A stretch of DNA of 64,000 nucleotides from Bacteroidota bacterium (GCA_021815405.1 JAKAGV010000001.1:1-64000); one strand, 5' to 3'; shown: positions 1-8,337, counted from the stretch's first letter. The notes: generated by a model from the letters alone, not told the origin. Translations and numbers: made by a program.

Positions 1-1
1 A

Positions 2-79
2 GAAGGCACGGTTTTTATAATTGCAGTAGCTCATCAAAATAGGGAGCCGGAATATTGGGTAGACAGGGTATCAACTTAA
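2..79 (+). CDS. RelE/ParE-family toxin, C-terminal fragment (cut by window edge)
   Basis: An open frame enters from the left edge and stops at TAA 77-79. The 25 visible residues contain VFIIAVAHQNREPEYWVDR, which fits the last beta strand and tail of RelE/ParE toxins, where a VxAVAHxxRxPxYW pattern is typical of the ParE-like branch. Only the tail is seen, so neither integrity nor the partner antitoxin can be judged. It is the first of several toxin-antitoxin genes in the first 5 kb, which supports the reading. The family call rests on one short motif. Confidence 0.55.
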   Translation, partial: EGTVFIIAVAHQNREPEYWVDRVST

Positions 80-757
80 TTCAATTCTAAATTCAACATT
101 CTAGCCAAAGGACGGGCAGGCGATATTCATCATTAGTCATTTGCTAACGCGTCATTCGATATTAGTCAATGGTTCATTGATTGGATGCTTGATATTTGAT
201 AGAACCAACAAACAACAAACTAATCAGAGGTCAATGTCGTTAGGCGTCAGTCGGTAACTCACCTAGTGACTGCAATGCAGGAAGCCGGTATCGTAAAGCA
301 TCCTTCGTAAATGTATCAGAAACTGAATAACGTTACCACTAAACGAAACGGGCATCGATATACTTAACCGAATAACATGGTTGGACTGTATTGGGTAGTT
401 AAAACAAATTAGGTAGAAGGAGAGATTCTGAAACCAGTTCGGAATGACAGATGGGTGTATATGCTGGAAGCTGGATACTGGATGCCATCCCTTCCAGGAG
501 GTAAACCATTTCTATCAGGAGGTAAACTGGAAAAGGTAAGTGGTTTGTTGTATATATTCGTAATTAATAATGGATTTTGATATGTGCGACCACCAACTAC
601 CAACTATCTACCAAAGAGACAGATTCCGGAAGGCAGACGATATTCGCCATTTGTCAATAGCTTTACATCATTTGTAGTTATTGGTACTGGATACTAGTTA
701 CTTGGTTTGCTAAGCACTTGATATAAAAAGGTCAATTGAAATATTTGTTAGAATTAA
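80..757. other. Non-coding stretch with dispersed repeat debris
   Basis: No convincing gene on either strand. The stretch holds fragments of low-complexity phrases seen elsewhere between genes here, for example a GTCAATGTCGTTA phrase at about 231 that recurs at about 8378, and GGATACTGGATG-type phrases near 475 that recur near 5350. A direct repeat CAGGAGGTAAAC occurs twice between about 497 and 530. This looks like accumulated repeat remnants rather than a decayed single gene. Confidence 0.6.
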
Positions 758-764
758 TTACATT

Positions 765-886
765 CTGAAGTTACGCAAAATGAATAAAATGATCCATTTG
801 TCATTCCGAACTTGTTTCGGAATCTTTATTTTTAAGCTGTTTTTAGATGCTGAAACAAGTTCAGCATGACAAATGCGTAACTTCAG
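765..886 (+). mobile_element. 122-bp terminal-inverted-repeat element, copy A
   Basis: The ends are CTGAAGTTACGCA and TGCGTAACTTCAG, perfect inverted repeats. Inside are two hairpins, ATTCCGAA/TTCGGAAT and ATGCTGAA/TTCAGCAT, themselves arranged as an imperfect inverted pair. The element is flanked by identical 7-bp direct repeats TTACATT at 758-764 and 887-893, the mark of transposition with target duplication. It carries no coding capacity. It differs from the reverse complement of the copy at 15201-15322 by about one base, so one or both moved recently. The structure is MITE-like; the enzyme that moves it is not in the window. Confidence 0.88.
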
Positions 887-905
887 TTACATTTTAATAG
901 TTTGA

Positions 906-1304
906 ATGCCAGAAATTAGCATGTTTTATGATATCATAATTGCAATGTACTGGGAAAGAAAAACAGAACATCATTCTGCTCACTTTCATGAAATTTATAA
1001 TGAGTTTGACTGCAAATATAGCATACCTAAATTGAGTATTATGGAAGGCTCTTTGCCTAACAAGGCGCATAGAATGGTAATAAGCTGGGCGAAAAAACAT
1101 ATTAAAGACTTACATTACGCACAATTAAGGATCTAATTTACTTTGTCATTCCGAACTTGATTCGGAATCACATTTTTCAGCATTTTTGGGATGCTGAATC
1201 AAGTTCAGCATGACATGTGCGTAACATGAGTTAAAGAGTTAGAAGCTAATTGGAATATGGCACTTAATAATGAACCTTTGAGGAAAATTGAGCCTTTGTT
1301 ATAG
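906..1304 (+). pseudogene. DUF4160 protein gene split by a 122-bp element
   Basis: The N-terminal part reads MPEISMFYDIIIAMYWE and continues through HFHEIYNEF, the usual start of DUF4160 proteins. The frame runs into an inserted element at 1109 and stops early. Deleting the element (1109-1230) and one copy of the 7-bp duplication TTAAAGA rejoins the frame exactly: the residues HIKELEANWNMALNNEPLRK follow and the gene stops at TAG 1302-1304, giving an 89-residue protein with a normal DUF4160 tail. DUF4160 genes usually sit directly before a DUF2442 gene, as here, and such pairs are suspected toxin-antitoxin-like modules. The shortened 76-residue product probably does not work. Confidence 0.85.
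1109..1230 (+). mobile_element. 122-bp terminal-inverted-repeat element, copy B, inside DUF4160 gene
   Basis: Same length and architecture as copies at 765 and 15201, with more diverged ends (CTTACATTACGCA and TGCGTAACATGAG) and hairpins (ATTCCGAA/TTCGGAAT, ATGCTGAA/TTCAGCAT). It is flanked by a perfect 7-bp duplication TTAAAGA at 1102-1108 and 1231-1237. Because the host reading frame is known, the insertion boundaries are fixed independently of the repeat itself. The diverged ends suggest an older insertion than copies A and D. Confidence 0.88.
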
Positions 1305-1312
1305 GAGGAATA

Positions 1313-1564
1313 ATGAGACGTATAATTGAAGCTGAATATATCCATGACTATAAGATTCTGATAACTTTTAACAATGAAATAAAAAAAATAGTAGACTTGG
1401 AAAAAGATTTGTGGGGTACAATGTTTGAACCGTTAAAAGATAAAAATCTTTTCAAACTTTTCAGAGTTGATAAAGATATTCACACAATTGTTTGGTCAAA
1501 CGGTGCAGATTTATCCCCTGATAGTTTTTATAAAATCGGTATACCTCTCTCCGGTTCTCGATAG
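1313..1564 (+). CDS. DUF2442 domain protein
   Basis: An 83-residue protein with the compact DUF2442 layout: a start like IIEAEYIHDYKILITFNN, then VDLEKDLWGTMFEPLKD, then a tail with TIVWSNGADLSPDSFYK. DUF2442 proteins are commonly encoded beside DUF4160 and the pair is thought to behave like a toxin-antitoxin system, but no reaction is established. The ribosome site TAGGAGG at 1302-1308 overlaps the stop of the DUF4160 remnant, so the two were cotranscribed. This gene is intact while its partner is broken. Confidence 0.85.
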   Translation: MRRIIEAEYIHDYKILITFNNEIKKIVDLEKDLWGTMFEPLKDKNLFKLFRVDKDIHTIVWSNGADLSPDSFYKIGIPLSGSR

Positions 1565-1634
1565 AAGAAATCTTTCCTTTCCAGGGTTAAGTAAAATAAG
1601 GGAGAAAATTACTCTTGTCCCAATCTGCGGTGAG

Positions 1635-1705
1635 AAGATATTTTAACCACAGATTACACAGAGAAGAATAACGGATATTGGCTTGACCAACAACCGACAG
1701 ACAGA
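1635..1705 (+). repeat. Dispersed repeat of the AACCACAGATTACACAG type, copy 1
   Basis: The phrase TTTTAACCACAGATTACAC followed by AGAGAA, then a purine-rich stretch and several CAACAA/CCGACAGACAG words, recurs at about 2595-2680. Shorter relatives (CACTGATTACAC) lie near 15150, 19645 and 51835. All copies are between genes. Nothing suggests coding. Confidence 0.55.
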
Positions 1706-1783
1706 CTTGAAGATACGCACCGAATGTAATTGAATAACGGAATTAAAAGATATATATTTAGGGTATATATTCCAGAGGTAAGA

Positions 1784-2017
1784 ATGGATACTGCAAAGAT
1801 ATTTGAGAACGGGAAAAGTCAGGCTGTACGGATACCCAAAGCCTACAGGCTTAAGGGTAAGGAGGCTTATATAACGAAGATAGGCGATGCCGTAGTCTTG
1901 CTGCCTAAGAGGAATAAATGGGATTCATTAATATTTAGTTTAGAAAAATTTACACCTGATTTCATGTCGGAGCGAATACAGCCTAGACTTGAAGACAGAG
2001 AAACTATTTTTGAATGA
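1784..2017 (+). CDS. vapB: VapB-type antitoxin (AbrB/SpoVT fold)
   Basis: A 77-residue protein beginning MDTAKIFENGKSQAVRIPKA, the standard swapped-hairpin AbrB/MazE DNA-binding start of VapB antitoxins, followed by a short tail (residues 45-77) that would wrap the toxin. An upstream in-frame start at 1730 is open, but the ATG at 1784 is preceded by GAGGTAAG and fits the family. The gene ends in an ATGA overlap with the downstream VapC frame. VapB normally neutralises the VapC ribonuclease and represses its own operon. It stays intact although the toxin frame is interrupted. Confidence 0.9.
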   Translation: MDTAKIFENGKSQAVRIPKAYRLKGKEAYITKIGDAVVLLPKRNKWDSLIFSLEKFTPDFMSERIQPRLEDRETIFE

Positions 2018-2415
2018 AATACCTGCTCGATACTAACATCTGCATATATATAATTATAAAGAAGCCGGCAAAGGTAATAGAGCACTTTAAGATTTACAAA
2101 CCGTGAGACATTGGAATATCAAGCGTAAGTATTTCGGAATTTAATTTTGGAGTTGAAAAAAGCGGTAAGCCGGAAATAAATAAAATAGCTTTAGCTGAAT
2201 TTCTTCAGCCGTTAATAGTGGTGGATTATACAAAAGAAGATGCGGATTCTTACGGCAAGATAAGGATGGAACTTGAAAAGAAAGGCACGCCGATAGGTGC
2301 TATGGATTTACTTATTGCGGCTCAGGCAATTAATAAGGGATTAGTATTGGTGACAAACAATGAAAGTGAATTCAGAAGAGTAAAGGGGATAAAATTAGAA
2401 AATTGGACTAAGTGA
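2014..2415 (+). pseudogene. vapC: VapC toxin (PIN-domain RNase) with an in-frame stop at codon 31
   Basis: The frame starts MKYLLDTNICIYIIIKKPAK, with the first PIN aspartate in LLDTN, and continues after a TGA at 2104-2106 with ISSVSISEFNFGVEKS, then GTPIGAMDLLIAAQA (acidic active-site residues), then TNNESEFRRVKG and the final tryptophan. The whole would be 133 residues, a normal VapC length, with no frameshift. In relatives the interrupted position is usually glycine (KPGDIGISS), and GGA to TGA is a single change. So this is a nonsense-inactivated toxin behind an intact VapB, or a sequencing error at one base. Restart at the later ATG would lack the first catalytic aspartate. Confidence 0.87.
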
Positions 2416-2688
2416 CAAGGGTGAAGGTCATGGAATGACGAATTGAGAATTCCGCCATAGGCAGATCAGCCTTTGACTGAGAAGAGTACTGAATGAAGAA
2501 TAATTTGTTTAGTCATTTATTGTCCTTAGGTCATTCGATCGTAAATAAGGCTCTGTGTTTAATCTTGTCTTTCTCTTATCCGTCTTATTGGTGGCAAGAT
2601 TTTTTAACCACAGATTACACAGAGAAAAATAGCAGATTATTAGCTTAACCAACAAACTACAGGCAACAACCAACAGACAATTAGTATT
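2416..2688. other. Intergenic region with second copy of the AACCACAGATTACACAG repeat
   Basis: Contains no gene. At about 2595-2680 it repeats the phrase TTTTAACCACAGATTACAC plus AGAGAA and the CAACAA-rich tail found at 1635-1705, and this second copy lies directly before the next gene. The rest is low-complexity text similar to other intergenic segments. Confidence 0.5.
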
Positions 2689-4497
2689 ATGCAGAAAAGA
2701 ATTTATTTATACATGAGCTTAATTGCTCTTTACTCCATACTCATTACTCCTTGCTTATTCTCTCAGGTTGTTTATGAGCCTATACACAGTGGAGTATATG
2801 ATTTCTTGGACAGGATGGCGCAGAAAGGATTGATCGAGTTCCATGATGAGATAAGACCGGTCTCGAGACAATACATTGCGGAGAAATTGAATGAATTAAG
2901 AATGATGAATGAAGGAATCATCAATCGACATTCGACATTCGACATTCATTTGTCTGAGGTGGAGAGAGAGGATCTGGAGTTTTATTTGAAGGACTTTGGG
3001 ATGGAGTTGCAGGCAATTCAAAATTCTCAGCCAGTCCAAAGGACTCCTTCGGAGAGGCTTGATTCGCCTTTGGAGAAAAAATTCAAAATTCAAAATTCAA
3101 AAATTAACGATTCACCCATTCACCGATTTATAGATTCGACTAATAACCAAGAGTCAAGCACAACTTTATTTAATTGGGACCCTTACGGCAGATGGCGGTT
3201 GTTTTCTTATGAAGATAATTTGTTTAAGCTAAATGCGAGTCCGATACTTGGTTATGAAGTTGGAACAAGAGATGGGGCGAAGTATTCGCATAGGTGGAAC
3301 GGGATTTCTTTATATGGATATCTTTCGAATAATATAGGATTTAATTTCAGGTTCTGGGATAACTCGGAAGATGGAACAACAATAGATAAGACTAAGAGCT
3401 TTACCCCGAAGACGGGAGTAATTATAGCAAAGGCAGATGCGAATAATATACAGTACAGTGATATTAATGCTAATATAACATATAACTGGAAGTGGGGGGA
3501 TATATCAATCGGCAAAGATTTTTTGAACTGGGGATACGGACAGAGCGGTCTGCTGGTATTATCCGATAAAGCGCCGTCGTTTCCTTTTATAAGATTAGAT
3601 ATACAACCCACCAAATGGCTGAGGTTTAATTATTTCCATGCATGGCTGGCATCGGATATAATAGATTCAACTTCTTCTTATGCTACATTAATTCAGGGGA
3701 GAGACAGAACAATATACAGAAGTAAATATTTAGCTTCACATACAATTACGGTAACACCAACTAATGGATTGGATATTTCTATAGGCGAATCAATAATATA
3801 CAGCGATAATTTAGAATTTTCATATTTATTTCCTTTGATGTTTTTCAGAGCTGCTCAACAATATGTAAGCCAGAGAAATGATGGCGCGGGGGGTAACTCG
3901 CAGTTCTTTTTAGGAGTAAGTTCAAGAGACCAAATAAAAAATACGCACTTATATGGAACACTTTTTATTGATGAAATTACGCTGGAAGGTTTATTCAATC
4001 CTCAAACTCAAAGGAACCAAATTGGCTTTACTTTAGGCGGATCGGTTACTGATCTGCCGATTGATAATCTGACTTTTACTGTTGAGTACACAAAAATCTA
4101 TCCATACGTATATTCTAATTATATACAAACGCAAACTTATCAAAGTTCAGGCTATGTACTTGGTGACTGGATGGGTAATAATTCAGATCTCATTTATGGT
4201 TCATTAAATTATCATTTTCTGCGGGGGCTGCAGGCAACGGTGTGGGGGCAGTATATAAGAAAAGGAGCTGCTGAAACTGTACAACAAGATCAAATACAAC
4301 CGCAGCCGCCGTTCTTATTCGGGTTAAGAACAAACTATACATACTTCGGTGCTGAAGTAAAGTATGAGATAACTAACGAGCTGTTTGCGAGACTGCAGTA
4401 CCAGACAACTAATGTTTCTGCGCAGCAGACTAATCTTAGCTTTAATGATAACAGGCTGAATGAGTTTTATATTGCGCTGTATTACGGGATCATGTAG
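2689..4497 (+). CDS. Wzi-like capsule assembly outer-membrane protein
   Basis: A 602-residue protein with a signal peptide in residues 1-25 ending near PCLFSQ, a helical N-terminal part, and a long aromatic C-terminal region of alternating strands (residues about 165-602), as expected for an outer-membrane barrel. Features such as WDPYGRWRLFSYED, FLNWGYGQSG and a closing FYIALYYGIM fit the Caps_assemb_Wzi family. Wzi is an outer-membrane lectin that holds capsule at the surface; here it precedes export genes at 5547-8337. Residues about 112-165 are low in hydrophobics and read like translated intergenic repeat (FKIQNSKINDS), an apparent in-frame insertion. Function is assigned by family resemblance only. 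Confidence 0.68.
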   Translation: MQKRIYLYMSLIALYSILITPCLFSQVVYEPIHSGVYDFLDRMAQKGLIEFHDEIRPVSRQYIAEKLNELRMMNEGIINRHSTFDIHLSEVEREDLEFYLKDFGMELQAIQNSQPVQRTPSERLDSPLEKKFKIQNSKINDSPIHRFIDSTNNQESSTTLFNWDPYGRWRLFSYEDNLFKLNASPILGYEVGTRDGAKYSHRWNGISLYGYLSNNIGFNFRFWDNSEDGTTIDKTKSFTPKTGVIIAKADANNIQYSDINANITYNWKWGDISIGKDFLNWGYGQSGLLVLSDKAPSFPFIRLDIQPTKWLRFNYFHAWLASDIIDSTSSYATLIQGRDRTIYRSKYLASHTITVTPTNGLDISIGESIIYSDNLEFSYLFPLMFFRAAQQYVSQRNDGAGGNSQFFLGVSSRDQIKNTHLYGTLFIDEITLEGLFNPQTQRNQIGFTLGGSVTDLPIDNLTFTVEYTKIYPYVYSNYIQTQTYQSSGYVLGDWMGNNSDLIYGSLNYHFLRGLQATVWGQYIRKGAAETVQQDQIQPQPPFLFGLRTNYTYFGAEVKYEITNELFARLQYQTTNVSAQQTNLSFNDNRLNEFYIALYYGIM

Positions 4498-4685
4498 GAT
4501 TTTGGATTGACGATTGGGGAATGAAGAATGACAAGAATAGAGGTCGGAAATCGGTATAGAGTAAGATGTGTGTAAAGACGAAAGATAGGGGGCTTGTTTT
4601 CTTTCGCAGAATTTTCCGGTAATTTCGTTATATTTGAACTGGAGGCAAAATAACAGAGAAGTTAGATAAGTATTGAGAGGAAAAA

Positions 4686-4937
4686 ATGTTAAAAAATAAA
4701 AAGGCTCTAAAAAGCAGGGGGGCTCAACTACCATTATTCGTTGAGAAAGACGAAGATGGATTATATGTAGTTGAATGTCCGGTATTTGAAGGATGCTATA
4801 CGCAAGGTAAAACGCTTGATCAAGCTTTAAAAAATATCCGGGAAGTTATAGAGATGATCCTTGAAGAAGAGAGCAGCCAGAAAATATTACATTCCTATCA
4901 TCCACGCGAAATTAGTCTTCATACAATTACTTTATAA
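4686..4937 (+). CDS. hicB: HicB-type antitoxin
   Basis: An 83-residue protein with the HicB/UPF0150 core: LPLFVEKDEDGLYVVECP, then GCYTQGKTLDQALKNIREVI and a glutamate-rich tail. HicB is the partially degraded RNase-H-like fold that blocks HicA. The start ATG follows a GAGAGGAAAAA purine run. The following HicA frame begins a few bases after this gene's TAA but is broken, so this antitoxin is now without a working partner in this locus. Confidence 0.85.
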   Translation: MLKNKKALKSRGAQLPLFVEKDEDGLYVVECPVFEGCYTQGKTLDQALKNIREVIEMILEEESSQKILHSYHPREISLHTITL

Positions 4938-4939
4938 AC

Positions 4940-5158
4940 AAGACACAGTTACCGGTTCTTAAGGGTCGGGAAATTATTACCGCTTTAACTTAAATTGGCT
5001 ATTATGAAATTAGACAGCGCGGTAGTCATATCAGGCTTGAATGCCCGGGTAAAAAATCAATTACAGTACCTAATCATATAGTCGGACGCGGTCTTTTGAG
5101 AAAGATATTAAGAGACACAAAATTGACAGTTGAAGAATTCCAGGAATTGTTAAAATAA
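4940..5158 (+). pseudogene. hicA: HicA toxin, start codon lost and in-frame stop
   Basis: The frame reads KTQLPVLKGREIITALT, then TAA at 4991-4993, then IGYYEIRQRGSHIRLECPG, then KKSITVPNHIVGRGLLRKIL and RDTKLTVEEFQELLK to a normal end at 5158. This is a complete HicA double-stranded-RNA-binding-fold toxin including the active-site histidine of RGSHIRL. Two point lesions are visible: the place of the start codon is AAG (4940-4942), and the lysine expected in ALTKIGY is TAA. Neither is a frameshift. Two independent lesions make sequencing error unlikely. Confidence 0.85.
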
Positions 5159-5546
5159 GAAGGATGGAGACTTTGAGACTATGAAAACTTGAGACTGCGG
5201 AAAGGGGAAGATCGGTGTTAATTGGAGAGATGGAGTATTGGAATTAAGAATGACAAGTGAGAAATGATGGATGAGGAATCCCAGAGGGATGAAATATTTG
5301 GAATGAAGAATGACAAGACCAAAAGTCGGAAAAACAGTATTGAGTATGGAGAAAGATAGATGCTGGATGCTAGATTCTGGATATTGGATGCGGGGCTTAG
5401 ATGGGGATGTTTATAGAGGAAAACATGAGTAAAAATTTTTACCTTTTGACATCCTTTTGTATATCAATGCAGTGAGCCATTTATTTTTGAAATAAAGGAA
5501 TTATTATTTATTTTACTTAACTTAAATCCAAGGAAAAGATCATTTG
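5159..5546. other. Intergenic repeat remnants upstream of the export genes
   Basis: No gene seen. The phrase GGAATGAAGAATGACAAGA at about 5299, followed by AGTCGGAAA, repeats a phrase at about 4517. GATGCTGGATGCTAGATTCTGG near 5351 is one of several such phrases in the window. A TTGACA at about 5446 could be part of a promoter for the export genes, but no matching -10 box at normal spacing stands out. Confidence 0.4.
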
Positions 5547-6068
5547 ATGCGAAATTTATTTAGTGTTTTTACAATTATATTTTTATTAGGCAGCGGTTAT
5601 ATATTTGCGCAAAATGAGGGAGTACAAATAGGAAGCAGTATCACCCCAAGATTACAAAGTGCAGGCGGATATTATGACTATTCCGATCCGCAGGCTGTAA
5701 ATATTAAGGTTGCGGTTTGGGGATGGGTGAGGTACCCGGGCAAGTATGTAATACCGGCTTATAGCAATGTAAATGATTTATTATCTTATGCAGGGGGACC
5801 GACAGACGCGGCACATCTGCAAGATTTAAAACTTATAAGAACGAGTAAAGACTCCACTCAAAAAATTATAGATATAAAATACCAGGATGTTTTAGTTGAT
5901 AACAATATTACCAGCTTTCCGAAAGCGCCGCTGCTACAGCCGGGGGATGTATTGATTGTATCCGGAGAGCCGAGGCTGTATTTTAATAATTACCTTTCGA
6001 TTACGCTATCTGTTGTGTCTACTCTTATCTCGATCGCTACTTTTGTGTATTTGATAGTGAAAAAATAA
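5547..6068 (+). CDS. SLBB-domain polysaccharide export protein
   Basis: A 173-residue protein with a signal peptide (residues 1-21, ending YIFAQ), an SLBB-like segment (about 48-130: VAVWGWVRYPGKYVIPAYSN, LLSYAGGPTDAA, then LLQPGDVLIVSG) and one C-terminal transmembrane helix (about 148-170). SLBB domains occur in Wza-type exporters and bind sugar chains in the periplasm. The classical Poly_export domain is missing, so this is a reduced version, perhaps anchored in the inner membrane. It lies 10 bases before the Wzc-type kinase and is surely cotranscribed. The start could also be the TTG three bases upstream; ATG is preferred after AAGGAAAAG. Confidence 0.75.
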   Translation: MRNLFSVFTIIFLLGSGYIFAQNEGVQIGSSITPRLQSAGGYYDYSDPQAVNIKVAVWGWVRYPGKYVIPAYSNVNDLLSYAGGPTDAAHLQDLKLIRTSKDSTQKIIDIKYQDVLVDNNITSFPKAPLLQPGDVLIVSGEPRLYFNNYLSITLSVVSTLISIATFVYLIVKK

Positions 6069-6078
6069 GGAAGAGTTT

Positions 6079-8337
6079 ATGGATATGAATTCAAATAATA
6101 ACGGACATACAAATAATAATAATTTTAGTCCGGAAAATACTAAGTCGCTGAAAGATTATATTAATCTTGTAAGGAACAATTTAGTCCCGGTTTTAATAAT
6201 AAGTATAACTGCATTTGCCGTAGCAGTATTATACGCAATTAGTGCCAGGAATATATACGAATCAACGACGTCATTAAAGATTTCAAAGCCCCAGGGAAGT
6301 GTACTCACGTCTGCCATAATGCCGGATATACAAAGCTTTACAGACGACAGATTTATTTCCACAGAAATTGAAGTAATGAAAAGCTACAGTGTACGGTATA
6401 ATGTTGCGAGGGCGTTAATTGACAGCTTTAAAGTAGTGGGAGTGCGCGATAGCTTTTATTTAATATTTAATCACAGTTTGAAAAAATCCGAGCTTCTAAC
6501 TCCAAGAGAAATAGCAAAGGTTTTAAGCAGCGATGTAAAAATTGAACAAAAGAGAGGGATTGATATTGTTGATATAACAGTAAATTCTCCTTCGCCTTTT
6601 GAAGCGGCGATGATTGCAAATATATACGCCGACCAGTATAGACTATTTGACCTGGAGATGAACAGGAACCAGCTTACGACAGTAAGAGAATTCTTAGCCC
6701 AGCAGGTAAGAGACAAGCAGGCGGAGCTTCAGAAAACCGAAGATATATTAAGTGCGTTCCAGGCGAAGAACGGGATAATAGCGCTTGATGCTCAGTCTCA
6801 GTCATTGATAAAGCAGCTTGCAAGTTTTGAAGCGCAGAGGGATGATGTTGTTATAAGCCTTGCAGGCACTAATAAAATGCTTAAGCAATTGAAAGATGAG
6901 CTGAAGCAGCAGAACCCAAAGATAGCAGATTACCTTGAGAGCGTTGCACAGCAGTCCTCGCTGCAGGCAATACAGGACGGTATAGCAAAGCTGGAGGTAA
7001 ACAAGGAAATTGCATTAGCAAACAACTCTCAGATAGACAAATCGGCTGTAGTTAAGGATTACGATAATCAGATTAATGCATTGAAAGCTCAGTTAAAGCA
7101 GAAGGTTGATGTGGTAAAGCAGGGGATCTTTGCCAGCAACCCGGATGAGATAAAAGACCTGACAGGTAAAATACTAGATGCAGAGGTACAGGCGCAGTCT
7201 TATACAATACAGGCTGAAGAGCTAGATAAAATAGTATCGAAATACGAATCACAGTTTAATAAGCTGCCGTCGACAGCGATAGAGTATGCAAGCCTTGAGA
7301 GGAACCGGGAAGCAGCGGAAAAGCTGTATGCCCTGCTTGAAGAGAAATACCAGGAAGCAGTAATTAATGAGCAGTCGCAACCTGGAAATGTATTTATAGT
7401 TGACCATGGTATGATACCATCTTCTCCCGCTAAACCCAACAGGATATTGATAGTGCTGATAGGATTTGTATTGGGCGTTGGACTGGCGTTCGGATATGTA
7501 TTTGTTAAAGATTATTTTGATAATACAGTAAAGACACCGGAAGACATACAGAACAGGAATATAAATGTTCTTGCATGGATACCACAGATTGAAGGTGTTA
7601 CGAGCAGGGAGAACAGAGAGTTTGAGTTTATAGTATCTAAGAAGCCGGACTCTATTCCGAGCGAAGCATTCAGAGCATTGAGAACGAGGATACAATATTC
7701 AAAGCTTGGCAGCGATGCAATAAGAACAATTTTAATAACGTCATCAGCACCTTCCGAAGGAAAAACTACTGTTGCCGTTAACCTGGCAGGGACTTTTGCT
7801 TTAGCAAATAAGAAGACGCTTATAATTGATTCTGATCTTAGGAAGCCGAGAATACATACAGTGTTCAAAGCCAATAAATATCCCGGTATGATTGATTACC
7901 TTTTCGGACAGGTAAAGCTGGAAGAGGTCATCCGTCCGACAGTTATTGAGAACCTTCATTACGTACCATCGGGAACTATACCGCCTAATCCCTCTGAGAT
8001 GATAAGCTCAAAGCCTATGCAGGATTTTCTTAATGAGATGAGAAAGAGATATGACCTTGTAATACTTGACTCAGCGCCTATAATAGCGGTAACAGATTCG
8101 GAAATATTAGCTGCGCTTGTGGATGCTTCAATAATGGTTGTATCTGCGGAGAAGACGGAGCTTGACCTTATGATGAAGGCTTCGGAACTAATTAAGTCCG
8201 GAAGCTCATCCTTTATCGGGGCAGTGCTGAACAACTTTACATACAAGAGCGGATACGGATCATACTATAAGTATTATTATTACTATTCGAATGGGACGAA
8301 GGAAAAGAAGAGCAGATCGACGAAGATGAAGGCGTAA
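6079..8337 (+). CDS. Wzc-type polysaccharide co-polymerase and tyrosine autokinase
   Basis: A 752-residue protein with two membrane helices (about 33-53 and 453-477) enclosing a long periplasmic coiled-coil region, the Wzz/GumC layout. The cytoplasmic BY-kinase follows: Walker A in SSAPSEGKTT (about 554-563), Walker A' in LIIDSDLRKP (about 582), Walker B in DLVILDSAPI (about 658), and a tyrosine cluster near the C-terminus (YGSYYKYYYYYS, about 728-740) that would be autophosphorylated. Such proteins set chain length and drive polymerisation and export of capsule or exopolysaccharide with an outer-membrane exporter. The preceding SLBB protein is the probable partner. No matching phosphatase gene is next to it. 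Confidence 0.92.
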   Translation: MDMNSNNNGHTNNNNFSPENTKSLKDYINLVRNNLVPVLIISITAFAVAVLYAISARNIYESTTSLKISKPQGSVLTSAIMPDIQSFTDDRFISTEIEVMKSYSVRYNVARALIDSFKVVGVRDSFYLIFNHSLKKSELLTPREIAKVLSSDVKIEQKRGIDIVDITVNSPSPFEAAMIANIYADQYRLFDLEMNRNQLTTVREFLAQQVRDKQAELQKTEDILSAFQAKNGIIALDAQSQSLIKQLASFEAQRDDVVISLAGTNKMLKQLKDELKQQNPKIADYLESVAQQSSLQAIQDGIAKLEVNKEIALANNSQIDKSAVVKDYDNQINALKAQLKQKVDVVKQGIFASNPDEIKDLTGKILDAEVQAQSYTIQAEELDKIVSKYESQFNKLPSTAIEYASLERNREAAEKLYALLEEKYQEAVINEQSQPGNVFIVDHGMIPSSPAKPNRILIVLIGFVLGVGLAFGYVFVKDYFDNTVKTPEDIQNRNINVLAWIPQIEGVTSRENREFEFIVSKKPDSIPSEAFRALRTRIQYSKLGSDAIRTILITSSAPSEGKTTVAVNLAGTFALANKKTLIIDSDLRKPRIHTVFKANKYPGMIDYLFGQVKLEEVIRPTVIENLHYVPSGTIPPNPSEMISSKPMQDFLNEMRKRYDLVILDSAPIIAVTDSEILAALVDASIMVVSAEKTELDLMMKASELIKSGSSSFIGAVLNNFTYKSGYGSYYKYYYYYSNGTKEKKSRSTKMKA

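Noticed and set aside
409-603. Reverse-strand frame of 64 codons near the left edge
   Set aside because: Low-complexity text made of intergenic repeat phrases, with no family resemblance.
906-1136. Intact 76-residue protein
   Set aside because: The last residues are coded by the inserted element; the real DUF4160 tail lies after it in the rejoined frame.
2104-2106. TGA in VapC as selenocysteine or reassigned codon
   Set aside because: The expected residue in the family is glycine, no hairpin suitable for selenocysteine insertion follows, and other genes here use TGA as a normal stop.
7249-7695. Antisense frame of 148 codons inside the Wzc-type gene
   Set aside because: Shadow of the coding strand; composition unlike real proteins here.
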